Of a stretch of 64,000 nucleotides of DNA, positions 16,134 through 24,304 are shown in pieces. The notes beneath the pieces were generated by a model. That model was not told the DNA's origin, ran no database searches, and saw only the letters and a list, made by a program, of their open reading frames with translations. How positions within the stretch are numbered: the stretch's first letter is position 1; the number at the start of each line of letters is the position of its first letter. The position numbers were made by a program, and so were the translations under genes. Source of the DNA: CAIKNB01 sp964415965 (lineage in GTDB: Bacteria; Patescibacteriota; Patescibacteriia; 2-12-FULL-60-25); the NCBI GenBank assembly GCA_964415965.1, contig CAYQCK010000001.1:124001-188000 (forward strand), in the 5' to 3' direction.

Positions 16134-19019
16134 ATGCCAGCCCACAACCACATCTCGATCAAAGGCGCCCGCGTCCACAACCTCAAGAACGTCTCGCTCG
16201 ACCTGCCCAAGAACAAGCTCATCGTCATGACGGGTTTGTCCGGCTCGGGCAAGTCGTCGCTCGCTTTCGACACCATCCACGCCGAGGGCCAGCGCCGCTA
16301 CATGGAAAGCCTGTCGTCCTACGCCCGCCAGTTCCTGGAGCTCCAGGACAAGCCCGACGTGGACGAGATCCTGGGCCTCAGCCCGACCGTGGCCATCGAC
16401 CAGAAATCCAGTTCGCACAACCCGCGCTCGACCGTCGGCACCGTGACCGAGGTCTACGACTTCCTGCGCCTCCTGTATTCCCGCGCCGGCCGCGCCCATT
16501 GCCCCAAGTGCGGCAAGGCCGTCTCCGAGCAGACCCCGCGCGAGATCGGCGAGAAGATATTGTGCATGGCCCAGCGCTCCAGCCTCGTGCTCCTCGCGCC
16601 CATGGTCCATGAGCAGAAGGGCGAGCACAAAGTCGTGCTCCAGGGCGCGAGCCGCGCCGGCTACCGCGAAGTCCGCTACGACGGCATGTTGGTCGACATC
16701 GACGAGCTCATGCATACCCGGATGGACAAAGCGGCCAACCACTCGATCGAGGTCGTGGTCTCGAAGGTCGAGCAGAAGACCAGCATGGTCATCGAATCGC
16801 TGCTCGAGATCCTCAAGCAGGCGCTTGACCTGGGCAACGGCCTGGTCACGGTCCTGAACGAGGACACGGGCGAAGAGGTCATGTTCTCGCAGTCGCTGTA
16901 CTGCGCGGCGTGCGGCATCTCGCTCCCGACGCTCGAGCCGCGCCTGTTTTCGTTCAACTCGCCGCACGGTGCCTGTCCGGCCTGCACCGGCCTCGGCAAC
17001 AAGCTTGTGCTGGATGCCGACCTGGTCATCCCGAACAAGCGCCTCACCATCGCCCAGGGCGCCATCAAGCCTTGGACCCGCATCGCCGGCAACCAGACGT
17101 CCTACCTGAAGCTACTCGAGATCGTGGCCAAGGCGAACGGCTTTTCGGTCCATGACGAAGTCGGCAAGCTCTCCAAGGACGCGCTCAAGGTGCTGCTCGA
17201 AGGCACCGGCGACAAGACCTACGAGGTCGAGGGCAAACCCCAGTCGTTCGGCGGCATCCTGGCCATGCTTGAGGAGAAGTACCGCCAGACCGATTCCGAA
17301 TACGTCCAGAAGGAGATCGAGTCGTACATGCGCGTCCTCATCTGCCCGGAGTGCAACGGCCGCCGCCTGCGCAAGGAAGCGCTGCTCGTGACGGTCGCGG
17401 GCAAGGGCATCGCCGACATCGTCGGCCTGCCGCTGGACGAGTGTTACGCGTTCTTCGATTCCTTCGGCAAAGGCCCGCAGAAGGCCAAGGCGTCCAAGAT
17501 CATGCGCCTCAAGAACGACTCCAAGATCGACCCCATGGGCTTCACCGAGCGCGAACGCCTCATCGCCGACCAGATATCCAACGAGGTCAAGCGCCGGCTC
17601 ACTAACCTGCTCGACGTCGGCTTGGCGTACCTGACCTTGGACCGCAGCGCCATGTCGCTCTCGGGCGGCGAGGCCCAGCGCGTGCGCCTGGCGGTCCAGC
17701 TCGGCTCCGAGCTCTCGGGCGTCATCTACATCCTCGACGAGCCGTCCATCGGGCTGCATCAGCGCGATAACGACAAGCTCATCCTGACCATGAAGCGGCT
17801 GCGCGACCTGGGCAACACGGTCATCGTCGTCGAGCACGACCAGGCCGTCATGGAGGCCGCCGACTACATCATCGACGTCGGCCCCGGCGCCGGCGAATAC
17901 GGCGGCGAGATCGTGGCCGAAGGCACCATGGCCGAGATCAAGCGCAACAAGGAGTCGCTGACCGGCGCCTATCTCCTCGGCAAGAAGCAGATTGAGAAAC
18001 CGAAGGTCCGCCGCAAGGGAAATGGCAAATTCGTGACCGTGCGCGGCGCCTCGGAATTCAACCTCAAGAACCTCGATTGCAAGTTCCCGCTCGGCAAGTT
18101 CGTCTGCATGACTGGCGTCTCCGGCTCCGGCAAATCGACGCTGGTCCTCGACATCCTGGGGCGCTCGCTCTCGGCCCAGTTCTACGGCGCCAAGGACCTG
18201 CCCGGCGCGCACAAGAAGATCGAGGGCATCGAGCATCTCGACAAGGTCGTATCCGTGGACCAGTCGCCGATCGGCCGCACGCCGCGCTCCAATCCGGCCA
18301 CCTACACCGGCGTCTTCACCCCCATCCGCGACCTGTTCACCGAGATTCCTGAGGCCAAGATGCGCGCCTACGACGCCGGCAAATTCTCGTTCAACGTCAA
18401 GGGCGGCGGCCGCTGCGAGACCTGCGGCGGCGACGGTTACGTCCAGATCCAGATGCAGTTCCTGCCCGACGTCTTCGTCGAGTGCGCCGAGTGCCACGGC
18501 AAGCGCTACAACAAGGAGGCGCTCGACATCCATTACCGCGGCAAGACCATCGCCGACGTCCTGGACATGACGGTCGAGGAGGGGCGGCGCTTCTTCGTCG
18601 ACCAGCCGCTCATCTACGAGAAGCTCTCCGTCCTGCATGAGGTCGGGCTCGGCTATGTCCGCCTGGGCCAGCCGGCCACGACCCTCTCGGGCGGCGAAGC
18701 CCAGCGCGTCAAGCTCGCGACCGAGCTCTCGCGCCGCGCCACCGGCAAGACGCTGTATATCCTCGACGAACCCACGACCGGTCTGCATTTCGACGACATC
18801 AAGCGGTTGTTGGGGGTGCTGCAGGCCTTGGTCGACAAGGGTAATACGGTCCTCGTCATCGAACATAACCTGGACGTGGTCAAATGCGCGGACTGGGTCA
18901 TCGACATGGGCCCGGAAGGCGGCATCCGCGGCGGCGAAATCGTCGCCGAAGGCACGCCGGAGGAGATCGCCAAGAACAAGAAATCGCTGACCGGGAAATA
19001 CCTTAAGCAAGCGATGTAG
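16134..19019 (+). CDS. uvrA: Excinuclease ABC subunit A
   Basis: 961-aa ATPase of nucleotide excision repair that recognises damaged DNA with UvrB. Two ABC modules are visible: Walker A GLSGSGKSS near the N-terminus and GVSGSGKST in the second half, with signature sequences LSGGEAQRV in both. Zinc-finger pairs are intact (CAACG...CPACTGLG in module 1 and CETCGGDG...CAECHGKRYN in module 2). The start at the ATG before PAHNHISIKGARVHNLKN gives normal length; the 16 upstream in-frame residues are probably untranslated. TTGCCA-N17-TAGTCT lies about 30 nt upstream. Confidence 0.98.
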   Translation: MPAHNHISIKGARVHNLKNVSLDLPKNKLIVMTGLSGSGKSSLAFDTIHAEGQRRYMESLSSYARQFLELQDKPDVDEILGLSPTVAIDQKSSSHNPRSTVGTVTEVYDFLRLLYSRAGRAHCPKCGKAVSEQTPREIGEKILCMAQRSSLVLLAPMVHEQKGEHKVVLQGASRAGYREVRYDGMLVDIDELMHTRMDKAANHSIEVVVSKVEQKTSMVIESLLEILKQALDLGNGLVTVLNEDTGEEVMFSQSLYCAACGISLPTLEPRLFSFNSPHGACPACTGLGNKLVLDADLVIPNKRLTIAQGAIKPWTRIAGNQTSYLKLLEIVAKANGFSVHDEVGKLSKDALKVLLEGTGDKTYEVEGKPQSFGGILAMLEEKYRQTDSEYVQKEIESYMRVLICPECNGRRLRKEALLVTVAGKGIADIVGLPLDECYAFFDSFGKGPQKAKASKIMRLKNDSKIDPMGFTERERLIADQISNEVKRRLTNLLDVGLAYLTLDRSAMSLSGGEAQRVRLAVQLGSELSGVIYILDEPSIGLHQRDNDKLILTMKRLRDLGNTVIVVEHDQAVMEAADYIIDVGPGAGEYGGEIVAEGTMAEIKRNKESLTGAYLLGKKQIEKPKVRRKGNGKFVTVRGASEFNLKNLDCKFPLGKFVCMTGVSGSGKSTLVLDILGRSLSAQFYGAKDLPGAHKKIEGIEHLDKVVSVDQSPIGRTPRSNPATYTGVFTPIRDLFTEIPEAKMRAYDAGKFSFNVKGGGRCETCGGDGYVQIQMQFLPDVFVECAECHGKRYNKEALDIHYRGKTIADVLDMTVEEGRRFFVDQPLIYEKLSVLHEVGLGYVRLGQPATTLSGGEAQRVKLATELSRRATGKTLYILDEPTTGLHFDDIKRLLGVLQALVDKGNTVLVIEHNLDVVKCADWVIDMGPEGGIRGGEIVAEGTPEEIAKNKKSLTGKYLKQAM

Positions 19020-19035
19020 CATGTGGGTGGGGGAC

Positions 19036-19066
19036 GAAAAGGGCGCGCCGAAATCGCGCCCTTTTC
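19036..19066 (+). terminator. Terminator of uvrA
   Basis: AAAAGGGCGCG/CGCGCCCTTTT stem followed by CGTT. Confidence 0.85.
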
Positions 19067-19091
19067 GTTAGTCTGCTATCATCCTGGCCAT

Positions 19092-19952
19092 ATGCGACGT
19101 TTTCTCGTTTTGTCCGCCTTGCTCCTCGCCTTGCCGTCCGCGGCCCTGGCCGCCAGCCTGCCGGACGCTTTCCAAAGCCGGGTTTCGGCCGAAAAGACCG
19201 CGCTCAAGGCCGACGGCATCGACAACACCCGCATCACGGTCACGGTCCGCGACCTCAACTCCTTGCCGCTCGAGAATCTTGAGGTGACCTTGGTTTCGGA
19301 CCGCGGGAGCCTCGATGAGATCCGCGTCGAGAACGGCAAGACCGACCTGCTCGGCAAGGCTTATTTCCGGGTCTTCTCGCTCAAGAACGGCACCGCGACA
19401 TTCAGCGCCTCGGCCGCCGGCGTCACCTTCGACCGCCAGGCGACCATCGATTTTTCCGGCGGCATGAATTGGGACATCGAGGTCGGCGACCTGATCAAGA
19501 TCCCGGACGACGGCGACACCAAGACCTTGAGCGATACCGCCGTCTACTATTTCGCCTCGAACGGCAAGCGCTACGTGTTCCCGAACGAGAAGGTCTACTT
19601 CACCTGGTACAAGGATTTCTCGGCCGTGAAGACCATCCCCATCGACCAGATGGCGCTCGTGCCCATCGGCGGCAACGTGACGTACAAAGCCGGTTCCAAG
19701 CTCGTCAAATTCCAGACCGACACCAAGACCTACCTGCCGACCAAGGGCGGCGTATTGCGCTGGATCAAGACCGAGGCCGTGGCCAAAGGCCTGTTCGGCA
19801 CCGACTGGAACAAGCAGGTCGACGACATCACCGAGGCGTTCTACGTCAATTACCGCTTCGGCAATCCCGTCGAAAGCGCCCTCGACGCCCCGCTCGACAT
19901 CCTCCGCGCCGGCGACGCGACGATCGATATCGACAAGGGTCTGGCGCAATAA
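19092..19952 (+). CDS. Exported protein with Ig-like and Patescibacteria S-layer-type domains
   Basis: 286 aa. Signal peptide (residues 1-20, ends AALA). Residues 25-120 look like a bacterial Ig-like (Big_1/invasin) domain, with TALKADGIDNTRITVTVRD and a strand-rich region. The C-terminal part (about 135-265) contains YYFASNGKRYVFPNEK, LVPIGGNVTYKAGSKLVKFQ and GGVLRWIKTEAVA, a module repeatedly seen in Patescibacteria envelope proteins and probably involved in surface-layer assembly. The ATG at 19092 follows a TATCAT box by 9 nt; longer frames overlap the uvrA terminator. Confidence 0.88.
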   Translation: MRRFLVLSALLLALPSAALAASLPDAFQSRVSAEKTALKADGIDNTRITVTVRDLNSLPLENLEVTLVSDRGSLDEIRVENGKTDLLGKAYFRVFSLKNGTATFSASAAGVTFDRQATIDFSGGMNWDIEVGDLIKIPDDGDTKTLSDTAVYYFASNGKRYVFPNEKVYFTWYKDFSAVKTIPIDQMALVPIGGNVTYKAGSKLVKFQTDTKTYLPTKGGVLRWIKTEAVAKGLFGTDWNKQVDDITEAFYVNYRFGNPVESALDAPLDILRAGDATIDIDKGLAQ

Positions 19953-19960
19953 TCTCAACC

Positions 19961-20044
19961 CATTTGACGCCCCGGGCACAGACCCGGGGTCTCCGTGCCG
20001 GATCCCGGCTCGCGCTCGTCTGACTCGCTTGGTCGGGATGTCGG
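19961..20044 (+). repeat. Dispersed palindromic repeat, copy 1
   Basis: About 84 nt, nearly identical to the reverse complement of 61951-62035 (about 90% by eye). It holds a CCCCGGG/CCCGGGG hairpin followed by a longer imperfect arm pair (GGATCCCGG and TCGGGAT). Confidence 0.85.
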
Positions 20045-20068
20045 CAATTGATTAGTTTCGTGGATACC

Positions 20069-20094
20069 AAAAAAGAGGCTGGCGCCTCTTTTTC
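20069..20094 (-). terminator. Terminator of rplS
   Basis: On the minus strand GAGGC/GCCTC stem with a GCCA loop, followed by six T. Confidence 0.9.
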
Positions 20095-20096
20095 CG

Positions 20097-20441
20097 TTAT
20101 TTCTTGATTTCCTTGAGCTTGCGCTTGAAGGTCTTGTCCTTGACGAAGTCGATGACCTTGCGGCGCGTCTTGAACTGGCGCACCAGCTCGAGTTTGGCGA
20201 TGACCGGCGAGAAGATGGGGTAGATGCGCTCCACGCCCACGCCCTCGGTCACCTTGCGGACCGTCATGGTCTTGCTGACCCCGGCGCCGCCGACCTTAAG
20301 CACCAAGCCTTCGAAGACCTGGATGCGCTCTTTCTCTTCGCCTTTGGTGTTGAGCTCCTTGATTTTCTGGTGGACGCGGATCTGCATGCCGGTCTTCACG
20401 TCCTTGGGCTCCAAGGCCTGGTATTTTTGGGTTTCGGCCAT
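20097..20441 (-). CDS. rplS: Large ribosomal subunit protein bL19
   Basis: 114 aa, the usual length. The conserved core is present: MQIRVHQKIKE, ERIQVFEGLV, TVRKVTEGVGVERIYPIFSP and a basic C-terminus. bL19 sits at the subunit interface of the ribosome. It is not followed or preceded here by its frequent partners (rpsP, trmD). It has its own terminator and an upstream orphan cassette on the other strand. Confidence 0.97.
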   Translation of the reverse strand: MAETQKYQALEPKDVKTGMQIRVHQKIKELNTKGEEKERIQVFEGLVLKVGGAGVSKTMTVRKVTEGVGVERIYPIFSPVIAKLELVRQFKTRRKVIDFVKDKTFKRKLKEIKK

Positions 20442-20505
20442 ATGTTTGCGATGTGGCGCTAGATTAAGGGATTTTTAGGATTTGGTCAAGCGCCTGGCCG
20501 AGGCG

Positions 20506-20534
20506 TTGACGAATTCGCCGAATTCTGCTTAAAT
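20506..20534 (+). promoter_or_regulatory. Sigma70-type promoter for the 268-aa orphan
   Basis: TTGACG, 17-nt spacer, TTAAAT. The predicted leader is about 125 nt and contains a GTCCGG/CCGGAC hairpin. Confidence 0.65.
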
Positions 20535-20664
20535 AAGCTATTCCTATCGAGGGACCGCGTCCGGCGGAACCGGACTTGAGTCTTTTGCCCGGCGGCGAGG
20601 ATGCGTCCCCGGCCGATATGTCGGTTGGGGCGCTAAGGGCCAAGGGGCGAAGGAGAATGCAGTC

Positions 20665-21471
20665 ATGCGTACCTTCCCAACAGCACAGGATATCCAGCAG
20701 TTCATCGAACGCGGGTCATCCGGCCAGTTCTCGGCAGAAGACCTGGATGCGTTCTACAAGAAGCCGCAGCTTTGGCGGCCGCCGTCACTGTTGCCGACCC
20801 CGGAGGACGCGCAGACTTTCTGGCAGATGGTCTGGGACGAGTTGGCGCTCGAAATCGGCGGACGCATCATCGTGCCGCCGGTGCCGCGGCTCACAGACAA
20901 GCAGCGCAAGTCCATCGTCCAGCATAAGTTGCTGCTGGTCTACATTCCGGCACTGAGTGAAGATCGTTACCCTTCCTGTTTCTTGAAGCCGGACTGGGGC
21001 AAATTCATCGACGCATCGCAAATCGAGCGCAAGCCCCTCGAAGGAATTTGGATTGCGATTGAGGCGATCAAGAAGCCCGACCATGATGTTTCGGAGAGCT
21101 ATCCCGATGATAGTCTAATGGCCGCAGTCAAGTACTCTGGGCGCTATTCGAGGAGCTACGAAGACCTTTCGAAATGGATGTTCGATAAGGTCGCCAAAAC
21201 CACCGGCTTCCCTAGGAAGAGGGTCAGACTCCCGTCCCTCGAGGAGTGGAACCTTGTCGGCAACTTGTTTAATTGGCTTCGTGAGCGCCGCTCCATGGAT
21301 CTGCCGGATCTCGGCACTACGCGTAGCAGGGAGTGGTGCGAAAATACATACAAATCCGAACAGCGCCTCTTCTCGGGCCACTCGCTACGTGGCGGTTTCG
21401 CGGAAGTAGATGCGTTAGGGCATGGCTTTCGCGATCGGAGCATCGCCTTCCGCGTCCTGTTCGAACTGTGA
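20665..21471 (+). CDS. Orphan soluble protein of 268 aa
   Basis: No family recognised. Start supported by GAAGGAG 9 nt upstream. Composition is mixed alpha/beta with many aromatic residues; there is no signal peptide or membrane helix. The N-terminal 45 residues are helical (AQDIQQFIER, AEDLDAFYKK), a hydrophobic strand pair lies near residue 90 (KLLLVYIPAL), and the C-terminal third is Arg-rich. Parts of the DNA are less GC-rich than its neighbours, hinting at recent acquisition. It has its own promoter, a long leader and a terminator. Confidence 0.8.
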   Translation: MRTFPTAQDIQQFIERGSSGQFSAEDLDAFYKKPQLWRPPSLLPTPEDAQTFWQMVWDELALEIGGRIIVPPVPRLTDKQRKSIVQHKLLLVYIPALSEDRYPSCFLKPDWGKFIDASQIERKPLEGIWIAIEAIKKPDHDVSESYPDDSLMAAVKYSGRYSRSYEDLSKWMFDKVAKTTGFPRKRVRLPSLEEWNLVGNLFNWLRERRSMDLPDLGTTRSREWCENTYKSEQRLFSGHSLRGGFAEVDALGHGFRDRSIAFRVLFEL

Positions 21472-21507
21472 CTGAAAGGGCGACCACGTCAGGTCGCCCC
21501 TCCCGCA

Positions 21508-21555
21508 CCCCGTCTCGCAGACGTCATCCGACGTCTCGCGAGGCGGGAGTTTTTA
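21508..21555 (+). terminator. Long-stem terminator of the 268-aa orphan
   Basis: CCCGTCTCGCAGACGTC pairs with GACGTCTCGCGAGGCGGG with two imperfections, followed by AGTTTTTA. A separate GGGCGAC/GTCGCCC hairpin lies 8 nt upstream. Confidence 0.8.
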
Positions 21556-21590
21556 TTCGCCTAGGGCAAGGCCCGTCGGGTCGCCCACGC

Positions 21591-21655
21591 CGTCATTCCC
21601 GCGAAGGCGGGAATCCAGAAACAAAAAATGGATTCCAGCTTTCGCTGGAATGACG
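21591..21655. repeat. Double-hairpin palindromic element next to the gmk stop codon
   Basis: 65 nt bounded by CGTCATTCC and GGAATGACG, with two internal hairpins (ATTCCCGC/GCGGGAAT and ATTCCAGC/GCTGGAAT). Same architecture as 47857-47914; a half copy is at 35337. It abuts the gmk stop by 2 nt. Confidence 0.85.
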
Positions 21656-21657
21656 AA

Positions 21658-22257
21658 TTAATGATGGATTCTCTTACGAATCACCGTCTCCACTTTCCGT
21701 ATCGTCTCTTCCAATTTACCGTCCGGGTTCATGATGGCGATGTCGAACGATTTCTTGAGCTTCTTCTCCTTCTCCATCTTGGCGATACGGCGCTTGAGTT
21801 CGGCTGGATTCGGTTTACGGTTCTTGATGCGTTCGACCAGGCTCTTCTTCGGTGCGTCGATGAAGATGACGATGGCCTCGGGGTAGATCCTCTTCAACGT
21901 CTTGGCGCCTTGGACGTCGATGACGCCGATGAGCGGTGTCTTTCCTTTGAGCAATTTTTCCATCACCCGCCGTGACGATCCGTATAGGTTGCCATAGACC
22001 TCGGCGTGTTCGAAGAACCAGCCGGCCTTCAGGTCTTTTTCGAATTCCTGGCGCGACATGAAATGGTAGTCACGGCCGTCCTTTTCGCCGGGCCGCTTCG
22101 GTCTGGTCGTGCAGGTGATGAATTTCCGTAGGGGCGTACGCCGTACGCCCGGGCGCGTGGCACGCGCCCCTACATTTTCCAATATCGCATCCACGACCGT
22201 GGATTTGCCGGCGCCGGACGGGCCGGTGATGATGAAAAGAGGAGGGTGGGGGATCAT
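21658..22257 (-). CDS. gmk: Guanylate kinase carrying an in-frame repeat insertion
   Basis: 199 aa; phosphorylates GMP/dGMP with ATP. The P-loop is FIITGPSGAGKST, followed by TTRPKRPGEKDG and DYHFMSRQEFEKDL of the GMP-binding domain, then GVIDVQGAKTLKR. Start at 22257 overlaps the pseudouridine synthase stop (ATGA), so the two are coupled; upstream in-frame residues are non-native. Residues about 29-44 (GARATRPGVRRTPLRK) are encoded by a perfect double-hairpin repeat at 22128-22173 and have no counterpart in ordinary guanylate kinases. They fall between the first helix and the GMP-binding strand, a tolerant loop, so the enzyme is probably active. Confidence 0.95.
   Translation of the reverse strand: MIPHPPLFIITGPSGAGKSTVVDAILENVGARATRPGVRRTPLRKFITCTTRPKRPGEKDGRDYHFMSRQEFEKDLKAGWFFEHAEVYGNLYGSSRRVMEKLLKGKTPLIGVIDVQGAKTLKRIYPEAIVIFIDAPKKSLVERIKNRKPNPAELKRRIAKMEKEKKLKKSFDIAIMNPDGKLEETIRKVETVIRKRIHH
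22128..22173. repeat. Palindromic element inserted in frame within gmk
   Basis: 46 nt: GTAG, a perfect GGGCGTAC-GCC-GTACGCCC hairpin, a perfect GGGCGCGT-GGC-ACGCGCCC hairpin, then CTAC. The outer GTAG/CTAC ends pair, giving a clover-like fold. Confidence 0.9.
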
Positions 22258-23198
22258 TTCAGCATCTTTTCGACCTCCGCGAATTCCTTGACCGGCGGCA
22301 GTTCGTATTCGCGCAATTCGCCGTTCGACGGATCCTTGAATCCGAGTTTGATGCACTGCAGCATCAGCCGGGGCGCTTTGATGTTGCGGTCTTCGCTCTT
22401 GCGCCCGTACAGCACGTCGCCGATGACCGGGTGGTTTAGGGCCAAGAGATGCGCGCGGATCTGGTGGGTGCGGCCGGAGAAGATCGAGAGCTCGAGGAGC
22501 GATGCGTTCTTGAAGCGCTTGAGCGTGCGGTAATGCGTCCAGGCGGCCTTGCCTTCTTCCTCATGCGCCGGCCGGGCGGCCATGCGGCTTTTCGTCTTGG
22601 AGCGCGCGATGCGGAATTTTATGTCGCCTTCCTCGTTCTCCATTTCGCCGTGGACCAGCGCCAGGTAAGTCTTGTCGACCGAGTGTTCGGCGAACTGCGC
22701 CTTCAGGCTGTCGAACGCGTCCTGCGTCCGGGCCACGACCATGAGCCCGCTGACCTCCTTGTCCAGGCGGTGCATGATGCCGGGGCGCTCCGGATCCTCG
22801 CCGACCTTGGCGATCTTCGGGTCGTGCGCCAAGAGCGCGTCCACGAGCGTGCCCGTCAGCTGCTTCCCGTCCGGATGCACCAGGACGCCGGCCGGCTTGT
22901 CGAGCACGATGTAGCCCTTCGTCTCGTCGATGACCTTCAGCTCCGGCGCGGGCAACGCAGGCCTGTCCTCGGGCGCCACCTCGGTCTGGCCGACGGCCGA
23001 ATCCACCGTCCCGAATTCGACGGTATCGCCGGGATTCAGGAAGCGGTGCACGCTGGCGCTCTTGCCGTTGACCTTGCCGGCCCCGGCCTTGAGGAGTTTC
23101 GCGACCTGGCTGCGGGTCATTTCCGGCAGTTTTTCGGCCAAAAAAACGTCCAATCGGGCGCCGGCTTCGTCCTGGCTGATGATCCATGTATTTGGCAT
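22254..23198 (-). CDS. RluA/RluD-family rRNA pseudouridine synthase
   Basis: 314 aa. An N-terminal S4 RNA-binding domain (ARLDVFLAEKLPEMTRSQ, KVNGK) is followed by the pseudouridine synthase domain with the catalytic motif HRLDKEVSGLMVVART and the closing KTYLALVHGE segment. Probably modifies 23S rRNA in the manner of RluD; the exact sites cannot be assigned. The start at 23198 follows a TATGAT box by 6 nt (leaderless pattern). Its stop overlaps the gmk start (ATGA). Confidence 0.95.
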   Translation of the reverse strand: MPNTWIISQDEAGARLDVFLAEKLPEMTRSQVAKLLKAGAGKVNGKSASVHRFLNPGDTVEFGTVDSAVGQTEVAPEDRPALPAPELKVIDETKGYIVLDKPAGVLVHPDGKQLTGTLVDALLAHDPKIAKVGEDPERPGIMHRLDKEVSGLMVVARTQDAFDSLKAQFAEHSVDKTYLALVHGEMENEEGDIKFRIARSKTKSRMAARPAHEEEGKAAWTHYRTLKRFKNASLLELSIFSGRTHQIRAHLLALNHPVIGDVLYGRKSEDRNIKAPRLMLQCIKLGFKDPSNGELREYELPPVKEFAEVEKMLK

Positions 23199-23239
23199 AG
23201 CGGCATCATAACAGAGCCAAGCCCCAAGAGGGAAGCGCC

Positions 23240-23268
23240 TTGACAAAACGCCCTTTTCCTGCTTAGAT
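23240..23268 (+). promoter_or_regulatory. Sigma70-type promoter for the 148-aa orphan
   Basis: TTGACA, 17-nt spacer, TTAGAT, 24 nt before the start codon. Confidence 0.7.
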
Positions 23269-23292
23269 GCGATATCCCGGAGGAGCTGATAC

Positions 23293-23739
23293 ATGACCAA
23301 CGAGGATGTACATTCTTTCCAGAAGATGCTCGGACAGGAAGAGGTCGTGCGGCTGGCGCTGCGCGAGTTGGATGACGAGGATCCGGTCTACGGCCGCATC
23401 CGTGAAGCGCTCGAAGCGGCCTTGGCTGATCCCGCCTGTCCGCTCGGCGGGCTGAGCCATGACGACCTGGACCGGCTCGAAGCGGTCCTTCAGGAGCTCG
23501 ACCAGAACGGCGATACGGCCGTGGACGAAGCCCTGCAGGTCTCCCTGCGCCGCCTCCGCTGCGAGACCGGCTGGGATCCCAAAGACCTGCCCGTCTCCCA
23601 GCCCCTGCTGGACGGCAACGGCCTGACCTACCTCCTCACCCGCAACGCCCTCGGCACCATCGCCTTGGCGTGGCAGGTGCAGGCCCATCCGCAGGACATG
23701 CTCCTGACGGCCGGACAGCTCGTCTTGGCCGTCAACTGA
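23293..23739 (+). CDS. Acidic orphan protein of 148 aa
   Basis: Unrecognised. Strongly acidic and Leu-rich, helical, with runs such as ALRELDDEDPVYGRI and LDRLEAVLQELDQNGD; the latter looks superficially like an EF-hand loop (DQNGDTAVDEAL) but only one such loop exists and the spacing is incomplete. No signal peptide or membrane helix. Start supported by GGAGGA. Orphan cassette with own promoter and terminator, divergent from the pseudouridine synthase gene. Confidence 0.78.
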   Translation: MTNEDVHSFQKMLGQEEVVRLALRELDDEDPVYGRIREALEAALADPACPLGGLSHDDLDRLEAVLQELDQNGDTAVDEALQVSLRRLRCETGWDPKDLPVSQPLLDGNGLTYLLTRNALGTIALAWQVQAHPQDMLLTAGQLVLAVN

Positions 23740-23744
23740 ACGAA

Positions 23745-23780
23745 AGACCCTCGGTTCTCCACCGGGGGTCTGATTTTTTA
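23745..23780 (+). terminator. Terminator of the 148-aa orphan
   Basis: AGACCC(TCGG) with (CCG)GGGGTCT, followed by GATTTTTTAT. Confidence 0.85.
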
Positions 23781-23801
23781 TCCGCGGGTCACTTCCGGCC
23801 G

Positions 23802-24266
23802 TCAAGCTTCCCGTTCGCGGTCGGCCGCGATGCGGCGGATGGCGTCGGTCGTGGCGTCGGCCACCAGGGCGTAGAGCTCGGCGCCGAAATCGGCGCTGAG
23901 CGGCTTTTGGGTCTTGGTCGCGGTCTCTTTGGCCCGCGCCACCAGGGCTTTCCATTCCGGTTTCTGCGACAGGACGTCGACCGCCTTTTGCGTCAGGTTC
24001 GAGAGGCCTGGCGTGTTCGGGTTGTTGAGGTCGACCGAGAACGGCGGCTCCTTGAGGACGCTCAAGTAGGGCTTGGGGCTGAACTTGAAGTGTTCGGCAA
24101 CGGCCTGGAGCACGGCCCTTTCCATGAGCTTGCGCGTCTCTTGGCTGTCTCCGCCGATCACCAGGTTGACGAGCATTTCCTGGGCCAGGCGGGCGCCGGT
24201 CTGCTTCGGGGCCTGCTCGGGCTTAGGTTGCGGTGCGGGCTGCACCGGGGTGCGGTCGATGTTCAT
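23802..24266 (-). CDS. Orphan soluble protein of 154 aa
   Basis: Unrecognised. A Pro/Gln-rich N-terminal tail (residues 5-25) precedes a helical domain with LVNLVIGGDSQETRKLMERA and an Ala-rich C-terminus. Start taken at the ATG at 24266, which lies 8 nt after a TAACCT box; the 14-residue upstream extension would be inside the promoter. Convergent with the 148-aa orphan; co-directional with the AI-2E-type gene upstream but separated from it by 38 nt. Confidence 0.75.
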   Translation of the reverse strand: MNIDRTPVQPAPQPKPEQAPKQTGARLAQEMLVNLVIGGDSQETRKLMERAVLQAVAEHFKFSPKPYLSVLKEPPFSVDLNNPNTPGLSNLTQKAVDVLSQKPEWKALVARAKETATKTQKPLSADFGAELYALVADATTDAIRRIAADREREA

Positions 24267-24304
24267 ATGGTTTAAGGTTAGCATCAGACGGGGATTCCGC
24301 AAGT

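Noticed and set aside
17112..19022. A 636-codon open frame opposite uvrA
   Set aside because: uvrA on the plus strand is unambiguous over the whole span; the antisense product has no domain features.
23293..23739. EF-hand-like loop in the 148-aa acidic orphan
   Set aside because: Only one loop with incomplete ligand spacing; acidic composition alone explains it.
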